A stretch of 5,254 nt of DNA from an uncultured Olsenella sp. (GTDB taxonomy: Bacteria > Actinomycetota > Coriobacteriia > Coriobacteriales > Atopobiaceae): NCBI GenBank assembly GCA_900548775.1, contig URLM01000077.1:1-5254 (forward strand), read 5' to 3'. A program made the translations under genes and the position numbers. Every line of letters begins with the position of its first letter. The first letter of the stretch is position 1. Under the pieces are notes generated by a model that ran no database searches, was not told the origin of the DNA, and worked only from the letters and a program-made list of their open reading frames with translations. Shown in pieces: positions 1-4,555 of this stretch.

Positions 1-191
1 TCCGCCTCCTCGTCCACGTTGCACTTGTAGACGTCGAGCTTGTCGCTCAGCTCGCCAGAAATCTCCTCGACCACGGGGCCAAGAGCACGGCAGGGGCCGC
101 ACCAGGAAGCCCAGAAGTCAACGAGGACGGGCTTTGCGGAGCCGGATACGATGGAGTCGAACTTATCGGTAGTAATAGGGGTTGTAGCCAT
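1..191 (-). CDS. trxA: Thioredoxin, N-terminal part (gene cut by the left window edge)
   Basis: Small cytoplasmic disulfide reductase that passes electrons from thioredoxin reductase to protein disulfides. Reading the minus strand from ATG at 191-189 gives 63 codons without a stop before the edge. The visible part carries the thioredoxin-fold start (VLVDFWASWCGPC) with the redox pair C31 and C34 in WCGPC, and the family proline after it (RALGP, P39). An extra cysteine, C57 in YKCNVDEE, sits where the fold normally has the central strand leading to the conserved Asp. The start is supported by GGGAGG (minus strand, 202-197), five bases before the ATG. The family is usually about 105 residues, so roughly 40 residues lie outside. 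It is divergent from the gene at 349. WCGPC without a signal peptide favours thioredoxin over a secreted thioredoxin-like protein. Confidence 0.94.
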   Translation of the reverse strand, partial: MATTPITTDKFDSIVSGSAKPVLVDFWASWCGPCRALGPVVEEISGELSDKLDVYKCNVDEEA

Positions 192-228
192 GTCTGCCTC
201 CCAGCGGATGCGGACGCCTTCGCCCGCG

Positions 229-243
229 GTTTCGTGTCGAAAC
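229..243. other. Small hairpin in the presumed trxA leader
   Basis: GTTTCG (229-234) and CGAAAC (238-243) are perfectly complementary around a 3-base loop. It would lie in the 5' untranslated leader of trxA if that gene is transcribed from the candidate promoter at 255-284. It has no T tract, so it is not a terminator. Function unknown; a short stem like this can arise by chance. Confidence 0.35.
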
Positions 244-254
244 GGCTTATACCC

Positions 255-284
255 GATTTACACTGGGTGTGACATGGGGCGCAA
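255..284 (-). promoter_or_regulatory. Candidate promoter for trxA
   Basis: On the minus strand TTGCGC (284-279) and TAAATC (260-255) are separated by 18 bases, a permissible sigma-70-type layout about 65 bases before the trxA start. A second possible -10, TATAAG (250-245), lies ten bases further on. Neither is close to consensus. The divergent region must serve trxA, but the exact boxes are a guess. Confidence 0.3.
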
Positions 285-300
285 AATGCTATCTCCATTA

Positions 301-310
301 TCACATGTGA
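301..310. promoter_or_regulatory. Perfect 10-bp palindrome in the divergent intergenic region
   Basis: TCACATGTGA is a perfect palindrome between trxA and the plus-strand gene at 349, upstream of the candidate trxA -35. Its position suits an operator shared by divergent promoters. No regulator is recognisable, and palindromes of this size occur by chance in a region of this length at low but real frequency. Confidence 0.25.
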
Positions 311-348
311 GTGGTCGCTTGCTCTGGTGAGCGGTGGGGGAGGACGCA

Positions 349-906
349 ATGGCAACGGAGCGGGATAGGCGCCGCGAGGCGTACGTGGGAAAGGCTCGGG
401 CTGAGCTCTCCTCGCTCGCGGCGCGCGGCGTGCGCATGGGCGGCAACGCGTTCTCGGCCGTGGTTCTCGCAAAAGGCGAACTCTCACCAGAGGAGCGCAA
501 CGGCGCCGAGCTGCTCTCTGGACCGGATGGCGTGGCGCTGAGAAAGTCGCTGTCCAGGCTGGGCTACGAGCCGGAGGACTGGTGCACGCTCTTTCTTCCG
601 GCGCCGGGAAGCGCTGGCGCCCTGGACGCCTCCGTCGTACGCGAGACGCTGGCGGCGCTGGACCCAGCAACCCTTGTGTGCTGCGACGATGCGGCGGCGC
701 AGGCCGTTCGCGACGCCTTTGCAGACAACCTGGCTTCCCTCCAGAGCCTGCCAGAGGCCATGCTGGAGCCCGGTTATGTGGTCTATGTGCGGGGAGTCCG
801 CGTTCTGGCGCTTGGAGGTTTTGCGGCAGCTCTGGGAGATCAGCGCCAGAAGCAGGTCATGTGGGCATGGCTCAAGCAGATACCTCCTCTTGGAGAGCCC
901 TTCTAG
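349..906 (+). CDS. Hypothetical protein with a degenerate uracil-DNA glycosylase-like fold
   Basis: A 185-residue soluble protein with no signal peptide or membrane segment. The start is ATG at 349 because GGGGGAGG (336-343) lies five bases before it; a GTG at 334 would place that site inside the gene. The order of elements resembles family 4/5 uracil-DNA glycosylases. A basic helix (about 5-29) is followed by GGNAFSAVVLAKGEL (31-45), where the family has GNP...vGEaPG. Next comes ERNGAELLSGPDGVALRKSL (49-68), where the family has the PFvGraG..L segment. An AAAQAV helix follows (115-120), then a late GG at 156-157 where the family has HPs, and a C-terminal QKQVMWAWLKQI helix. The CxxC iron-sulfur cysteines and the catalytic His are absent, so glycosylase activity is unlikely. 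The alignment is by eye and unconfirmed. The gene is followed by pgi 67 bp downstream and is possibly cotranscribed with it. Confidence 0.72.
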   Translation: MATERDRRREAYVGKARAELSSLAARGVRMGGNAFSAVVLAKGELSPEERNGAELLSGPDGVALRKSLSRLGYEPEDWCTLFLPAPGSAGALDASVVRETLAALDPATLVCCDDAAAQAVRDAFADNLASLQSLPEAMLEPGYVVYVRGVRVLALGGFAAALGDQRQKQVMWAWLKQIPPLGEPF

Positions 907-947
907 TGTTCAGCTGACCTGCATACGCGGTATCCTTGAACCGTCTG
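907..947 (+). promoter_or_regulatory. Possible weak promoter for pgi
   Basis: TATCCT at 931-936 is a fair -10 candidate about 38 bases before the pgi start. The best -35 at a usual distance, TGTTCA (907-912, 18-base spacer), is poor. No terminator separates the upstream gene from pgi, so read-through from the upstream gene is equally possible. Confidence 0.25.
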
Positions 948-967
948 TTGTCGATTACGACAAGGAG
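948..967 (+). promoter_or_regulatory. Hairpin abutting the pgi ribosome binding site
   Basis: TTGTCG (948-953) and CGACAA (958-963) form a perfect 6-bp inverted repeat with a 4-base loop (ATTA). The right arm overlaps the first bases of the Shine-Dalgarno AAGGAG (962-967), which sits six bases before the pgi ATG. The hairpin could modulate ribosome access or be a small operator. The overlap is seen directly; any regulatory role is inference. Confidence 0.45.
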
Positions 968-973
968 CGCCCC

Positions 974-2668
974 ATGCCCAACATTCCCGCACCCGTCGAC
1001 GCCACCAAGACTCCCGCTTGGAAGGCGCTTCAGAACCACCACGACAAGCTGGTTGCAGATGGCATTAGCCTCAAGAAGTGGTTTGCCGAGGACGCAGACC
1101 GCGTGAGCAAGTTCTCCTATGACCTCAACGACCTGCACTTCGACCTCTCCAAGAACCTCGTGACTGAGGACACCATCAAGCTTCTATGTGACCTCGCGCG
1201 CGAGACGGGCGTGGAGGATCGTCGTACGGCCATGTTCGAGGGCACTCACATCAACACCACCGAGGATCGCGCCGTCCTGCACACTGCGCTGCGTCGCCCC
1301 GCCGCAGACGCGGGCAAGCTCATGGTGGACGGACAGGACTGCGTGGCCGACGTGCACGAGGTTCTCGACCGCATGTACGCCTTTGCAGAGCGCGTGCGCT
1401 CTGGCGAGTGGAAGGGCGTTACCGGCAAGGCAATCAAGGACGTTGTCTCCATTGGCATCGGTGGCTCCGACCTCGGTCCGGTCATGGTGTACGAGGCGCT
1501 CAAGCCCTACGCTGACGCGGGCATAAACGTGCGCTATGTCTCGAACATCGACCCCAACGACATGGCCGAGAAGGTCAAGGGCCTTGACCCCGAGACCACG
1601 CTGGTGGTCATCGTCTCCAAGACGTTCACCACGCTCGAGACCATGACCAACGCACGCGAGGCCAAGGCGTGGCTGCTCGACGGGCTCAAGGCATCTGGTG
1701 CCATTGACGGCTCGGACGCCTCGGTCGCGGACGCCGTGAAGCACCACTTTGTTGCCGTCTCCACCAACCTCAAACTTGTCGAGGAGTTTGGCATCGACCC
1801 ACAGAACGCGTTTGGGTTCTGGAGCTGGGTCGGCGGGCGCTATTCCGTGGACTCCGCAGTGGGCCTCTCGCTCATCATCGCCTTTGGGCCCAAGGTCTTC
1901 GAGGAGTTTCTTGCCGGCTTCCATGACGTTGACCGCTACTTCTGCGAGACCCCACTCGAGAAGAACGTCGTGGCTCTGATGGGCCTCATCAACGTGTGGT
2001 ACACGAACTTCTTTGGCGCCGAGAGCCATGCGGTGCTCCCGTACAACCAGTACTTGCACCGCTTCCCCGCGTACCTGCAGCAGCTTACGATGGAGTCCAA
2101 CGGCAAGTCCACGCGCTGGGACGGCACGGCGGTTACCTCCACAACTGGCGAGATCTTCTGGGGCGAGGCCGGCACGAACGGCCAGCACTCGTTCTACCAG
2201 CTCATTCACCAGGGCACGCACCTCATCCCGGCGGATTTCATCGCCTTCGTGAACACGCCTCATCCTACCAAGGACGGCGAGCAGGACGTGCATGAGCTGT
2301 TCCTTTCCAACTTCCTCGCGCAGACCAAGGCTCTCGCCTTTGGCAAGACTGCCGACGAGGTTCGAGCGGAGGGGACTGCCGAGTGGATGGTGCCCGCGCG
2401 CTGCTTCTCTGGCAACCGTCCCACTACGTCAATCTTTGGCGTCAAGCTTGATGCGCACGCGCTGGGCGAGCTCATTGCGCTTTACGAACACATCGTGTTT
2501 GTCGAGGGCACGGTGTGGGGGCTTGACTCCTTCGATCAGTGGGGCGTTGAGCTGGGCAAGCAGCTTGCTAAGCAGATTACGCCCGCGTTCCACGACGACG
2601 TGGCGCTCTCGCAGCAGGACGCGTCGACCCAGGCGCTCATCGCGTTCTATCGCGCTCACAGGGAGTAA
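974..2668 (+). CDS. pgi: Glucose-6-phosphate isomerase
   Basis: Interconverts glucose 6-phosphate and fructose 6-phosphate in glycolysis and gluconeogenesis; cytoplasmic. The product is 564 residues, close to the roughly 550 of the long bacterial form. The sugar-phosphate-binding SIS domains are visible: SIGIGGSDLG (about 159-168) and SKTFTTLET (from 215). The first family signature is VGGRYSVDSAVG (286-297). MESNGKS carries catalytic Glu374, and GTNGQHSFYQ carries His405. The second signature, FDQWGVELGK, ends in catalytic Lys529; these match E355, H386 and K514 of the E. coli enzyme. ATG at 974 is chosen because AAGGAG lies six bases before it and the protein aligns from there; the open frame back to 674 overlaps the previous gene and is not needed. 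Codon use is strongly biased to C/G endings, as in a highly expressed gene. A terminator follows at 2717. Confidence 0.97.
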   Translation: MPNIPAPVDATKTPAWKALQNHHDKLVADGISLKKWFAEDADRVSKFSYDLNDLHFDLSKNLVTEDTIKLLCDLARETGVEDRRTAMFEGTHINTTEDRAVLHTALRRPAADAGKLMVDGQDCVADVHEVLDRMYAFAERVRSGEWKGVTGKAIKDVVSIGIGGSDLGPVMVYEALKPYADAGINVRYVSNIDPNDMAEKVKGLDPETTLVVIVSKTFTTLETMTNAREAKAWLLDGLKASGAIDGSDASVADAVKHHFVAVSTNLKLVEEFGIDPQNAFGFWSWVGGRYSVDSAVGLSLIIAFGPKVFEEFLAGFHDVDRYFCETPLEKNVVALMGLINVWYTNFFGAESHAVLPYNQYLHRFPAYLQQLTMESNGKSTRWDGTAVTSTTGEIFWGEAGTNGQHSFYQLIHQGTHLIPADFIAFVNTPHPTKDGEQDVHELFLSNFLAQTKALAFGKTADEVRAEGTAEWMVPARCFSGNRPTTSIFGVKLDAHALGELIALYEHIVFVEGTVWGLDSFDQWGVELGKQLAKQITPAFHDDVALSQQDASTQALIAFYRAHRE

Positions 2669-2676
2669 GGCGATTG

Positions 2677-2700
2677 CCGCACGGCCGTCCGGCCGTGCGG
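2677..2700. repeat. GC-rich perfect hairpin after pgi
   Basis: CCGCACGGCC (2677-2686) and GGCCGTGCGG (2691-2700) form a perfect 10-bp stem with a GTCC loop, nine bases after the pgi stop. No T run follows, so it is not a classical intrinsic terminator by itself. It may stabilise the 3' end of the pgi mRNA or act with the next hairpin. Confidence 0.7.
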
Positions 2701-2716
2701 GCTGCGACCAGAACCT

Positions 2717-2754
2717 CACCTCCGGCGTCTTTTTGGCGCCGGAGCAGGTGTTTT
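2717..2754 (+). terminator. Intrinsic terminator of pgi
   Basis: The core stem is CTCCGGCG (2720-2727) with CGCCGGAG (2737-2744) around a 9-base loop. An alternative longer fold adds CACCT (2717-2721) with AGGTG (2746-2750) and bulges three bases. TTTT (2751-2754) follows directly. The element is also the first unit of the 61-bp hairpin array that extends to about 3008. Confidence 0.75.
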
Positions 2755-2770
2755 AGCAGCAATCACGTAC

Positions 2771-2816
2771 AAAGGGGCCTTTCGTGCGTCTTTTTTGCAC
2801 ACGAGAGGCCCCTTTT
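2771..2816. terminator. Long hairpin with T runs, probable bidirectional terminator (array unit 2)
   Basis: AAAGGGGCCT (2771-2780) pairs with AGGCCCCTTT (2806-2815). The stem continues inward through TTCGTG with CACGAG, including one G-T wobble, to about 16 bp. TTTT ends the right arm on the plus strand, and the left arm begins with AAA, so the minus-strand transcript would also end in Ts. The loop contains six Ts. This is the strongest terminator shape in the window. Confidence 0.7.
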
Positions 2817-2838
2817 GCAGCACTTGCGCACGAAACGC

Positions 2839-2869
2839 GCCCTCTGGCGTCCATTTCTCGCCGGAGGGC
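2839..2869. repeat. Hairpin, array unit 3
   Basis: GCCCTCTGGCG (2839-2849) pairs with CGCCGGAGGGC (2859-2869) over 11 bp with one T-G wobble. The 9-base loop TCCATTTCT is identical to the corresponding segment of unit 4 at 2911-2919. CTCTTTAT follows, giving a weak T-rich tail. Confidence 0.75.
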
Positions 2870-2901
2870 TCTTTATCGCAGCGATGTTGTACGTAGTCTT
2901 C

Positions 2902-2928
2902 CCTCTGGCGTCCATTTCTCTCCGGAGG
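2902..2928. repeat. Hairpin, array unit 4
   Basis: CCTCTGG (2902-2908) pairs with CCGGAGG (2922-2928), with one T-G wobble. The left half is nearly identical to unit 3 over about 19 bases, while the right arm carries one change (CT instead of CG at the inner end) that breaks an inner pair. It is therefore a slightly decayed copy. Confidence 0.7.
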
Positions 2929-2935
2929 ACTCATC

Positions 2936-2955
2936 TCGTACGGAATCCCGTACGA
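2936..2955. repeat. 8-bp perfect inverted repeat between array units 4 and 5
   Basis: TCGTACGG (2936-2943) and CCGTACGA (2948-2955) are perfectly complementary around AATC. The right arm contains the GTAC word that recurs every 61 bp in the linkers. The left arm replaces the GCAGC word present in the other linkers, so this linker has acquired a hairpin of its own. Confidence 0.65.
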
Positions 2956-2999
2956 AGTCCCCTCTCCGGAGCGCATTTCTCGCCGAAGGGGCATTATCA

Positions 3000-3023
3000 A
3001 CCGCAGGAAATCGCCGCTGCGGT
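3000..3023. repeat. Short hairpin after the array
   Basis: ACCGCAG (3000-3006) and CTGCGGT (3017-3023) form a 7-bp perfect stem with a 10-base loop. No T run follows. It lies where the next array linker would be, but the 61-bp pattern can no longer be followed with confidence beyond it. Confidence 0.45.
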
Positions 3024-3065
3024 GGAATCACGCGGCACAGTATCGCAACAGCCTCCTCGCAGTGC

Positions 3066-3098
3066 GTAATTTCGTGTACAGCGTGTACACGAAATTAC
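3066..3098. promoter_or_regulatory. 15-bp perfect inverted repeat, probable operator of the ATPase gene
   Basis: GTAATTTCGTGTACA (3066-3080) and TGTACACGAAATTAC (3084-3098) are perfect complements around GCG. The word CGTGTACA recurs a third time at 3106-3113, in direct orientation 33 bp from the first and overlapping the -35 box. A site upstream of the -35, plus a half-site covering it, is the usual layout for a repressor or autoregulator. As RNA it would be a strong hairpin, but it has no T tract and lies before the promoter, so a DNA-binding site is the better reading. AT content is higher than in the surrounding DNA. Confidence 0.75.
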
Positions 3099-3107
3099 AT
3101 AAAAACG

Positions 3108-3136
3108 TGTACATCCTGGGCAAACAGTTCTATTAT
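3108..3136 (+). promoter_or_regulatory. Promoter of the ATPase gene
   Basis: TGTACA (3108-3113) and TATTAT (3131-3136) are separated by exactly 17 bases, each one or two mismatches from the sigma-70 consensus. Transcription would begin near 3143 and leave a leader of about 26 bases containing GGAG (3159-3162), six bases before the ATG at 3169. The -35 box lies within a third copy of the operator word. Confidence 0.7.
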
Positions 3137-3168
3137 CGTGACAAATGCACCTGGGGACGGAGAAACTC

Positions 3169-4527
3169 ATGCCACAGGGTTCCATCTACATGGAGAGAAA
3201 GATCGAGGACGCTATTCGCGCCTGGTTTAAGCGTGGGGATATGCACCCGCTGCTCATTAGTGGAGCCCGTCGTACAGGCAAGACAAGCGTCATAGAGCAC
3301 GTGGGCCAAGAACTTGCTGGAAGGGGGCTCGTCAAGCTCGACTTCCAGACCGATCTTGAGACCATCGAGCGAATCTTCGATGGCCCTACGGATGATCTCA
3401 ATCGCATTACGTCGAGAATCGCTGAATACAAGCGCCTCGCTCTGGATCCAGAGCACGCGCTGCTCTTCTTTGACGAGGTGCAGCTGTCCGAGAAGGCGTT
3501 AAACTCTCTGCGGTTCTTCGCCGACTCACCATGGCGGGTCATTGCGAGCGGGAGTCTCCTGGGCGTGACCACAAAAAACCGTCAGCTTCCTTTTCCATCA
3601 GGCGTCCGCCAGCTCGAGATGCATCCCATGGACTTTGAGGAGTTCCTCTGGGCGTTTGGCGAGAAACCCATGGCAAATGCCATTCGCGAACACGCGCGGA
3701 GCTGCGAGCCGTATGTGCTTCATGAACGCGCGCTTGATTTGTATCACCGTTTTCTCGTGGTGGGAGGTATGCCCAAACCGCTCCGCGAGTGGCTTGAAAC
3801 CGGCTCGCTTGATGTGGTCATGGACGAGCTTGCGGAGATTGATGCTACCTACACGGCAGATATGACCGATCCCGAGAATGGCATCAGCGGCATATCCGCC
3901 AAACGCATCTGGGACAGCCTGCCCAAGCAGCTCCTGCGTGCTTCTACCAAGAAGTTCAAGTATGCCGATGTGGTGCGTGGTGGCAGGCGCTCCCGCCTGT
4001 TGGAGCCCTTGGAGTGGCTTGAGGCTGCCGGAATTGTGACACGCAACGAGCTCACCAAGGACATGCGCGCTCCGCTGAGTCCATATAACGACGAGGAGGG
4101 CAGCTACTTCAAGGTGTATGTTGCGGATACGGGGGTCATGTTTAAGAAGTTTGGCATCGCCCCGTCTCTCTTCCTGGACACGGCGCTTGTCGCGCAGCTC
4201 TCGTCGGATTATCGTGGCGCGCTGGCTGAGAACTTCGTGATGCAGTCTCTGCGGGCGAACAGCATCAAGACGTTCTACTGGATGCCCGACGAAGACTCTT
4301 CACGAGGCGAAGTCGATTTCATCTTCCAGAATGACCGCGCAGAGGTAGTGCCCATTGAGGTGAAGTCGGCACGCAACGTACGCGCGAGAAGTCTGAAACA
4401 CCTTATGGCTTCTGGCGGCTCGCCATATGCCATAAGGCTCTCTGAGCAGAACTTTTCGCGCAACACCAGTGAGGAGGGAATCGAGCTTAGAGCGCTACCC
4501 CTCTACGCTGCATTCGCGATTGAGTAA
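3169..4527 (+). CDS. AAA+ ATPase with C-terminal DUF4143/PD-(D/E)XK-like domain
   Basis: A 452-residue cytoplasmic ATPase of the COG1373 type; the cellular role of this family is poorly known. Walker A is GARRTGKT (32-39, Lys38). Walker B is LLFFDEV, with D102 and E103. A sensor-1-like ASGSLLG follows (126-132). The middle region (about 150-300) is helical and ends in a winged-helix-like segment, LLEPLEWLEAAGIV. The C-terminal domain shows the PD-(D/E)XK pattern: Glu354 in ALAENFV, Asp383 in GEVDFIF, and E397-V-K399 in PIEVKSA. ATG at 3169 is preferred because GGAG precedes it by six bases; ATG at 3145 would be almost leaderless. Two adjacent stops (TAA, TAG) close the gene. Codon use is less biased than in pgi, with AGA, ATA and ATT present, which may indicate transfer. 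The operator-like repeat upstream suggests its own regulation. It could be a defence or toxin-antitoxin-like unit, but nothing here proves it. Confidence 0.92.
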   Translation: MPQGSIYMERKIEDAIRAWFKRGDMHPLLISGARRTGKTSVIEHVGQELAGRGLVKLDFQTDLETIERIFDGPTDDLNRITSRIAEYKRLALDPEHALLFFDEVQLSEKALNSLRFFADSPWRVIASGSLLGVTTKNRQLPFPSGVRQLEMHPMDFEEFLWAFGEKPMANAIREHARSCEPYVLHERALDLYHRFLVVGGMPKPLREWLETGSLDVVMDELAEIDATYTADMTDPENGISGISAKRIWDSLPKQLLRASTKKFKYADVVRGGRRSRLLEPLEWLEAAGIVTRNELTKDMRAPLSPYNDEEGSYFKVYVADTGVMFKKFGIAPSLFLDTALVAQLSSDYRGALAENFVMQSLRANSIKTFYWMPDEDSSRGEVDFIFQNDRAEVVPIEVKSARNVRARSLKHLMASGGSPYAIRLSEQNFSRNTSEEGIELRALPLYAAFAIE

Positions 4528-4555
4528 TAGGGCAACTATCGGTCAGCCCCCGCCT
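4528..4555. other. 28-bp convergent gap without a visible terminator
   Basis: The stops of the ATPase and the radical SAM gene are 28 bp apart. GGGC (4530-4533) and GCCC (4546-4549) could form only a 4-bp stem, with no T run on either strand. No intrinsic terminator is visible, so the transcripts probably overlap at their 3' ends. Confidence 0.6.

Larger units (their letters stand above)
2719..3008. repeat. Array of five diverged hairpin units with 61-bp period
   Basis: Five inverted repeats have centres at about 2732, 2793, 2854, 2915 and 2975, that is steps of 61, 61, 61 and 60 bp. Between hairpins other words keep the same register. GCAGC occurs at 2756, 2817 and 2878. GTAC, or its variant GCAC, occurs at 2767, 2828, 2889 and 2950. 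The loop word CATTTCT occurs at 2852, 2913 and 2974. The arms differ, notably in the second unit, yet remain complementary in units 1-4; the fifth is degenerate. Because 61 is not a multiple of three, this is not a coding repeat. It occupies most of the gene-free stretch between pgi and the ATPase. The role is unknown: a terminator cluster, structured RNA, protein-binding array or decayed repetitive element are all possible. Confidence 0.82.

Noticed and set aside
47..670. Minus-strand open frame overlapping the trxA promoter region and the UDG-like gene
   Set aside because: It overlaps the real thioredoxin start in another frame, and its product is arginine/proline/alanine-rich low-complexity sequence typical of a shadow.
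674..973. Upstream extension of the pgi reading frame by 100 codons
   Set aside because: It overlaps the upstream gene out of frame, has no family similarity, and the ATG at 974 has a well-placed AAGGAG.
1184..2293. Long open frame on the minus strand opposite pgi (369 codons)
   Set aside because: It is the antisense shadow of a GC-rich, codon-biased gene, with no recognisable domain and no ribosome binding site considered convincing.
2719..3008. CRISPR array
   Set aside because: Units are diverged rather than identical, the conserved words alternate with conserved rather than unique spacers, and no cas gene is in the window.
2719..3008. Integron attC cassette array
   Set aside because: The spacing is too short for gene cassettes, and neither an integrase nor the attC core-site pattern is seen.
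2784..3230. Plus-strand open frame through the hairpin array, and a minus-strand frame at 2716-3000
   Set aside because: The repeats have a 61-bp period, which shifts frame each unit. The translations show no conserved protein repeat and the region is full of stems and a promoter.
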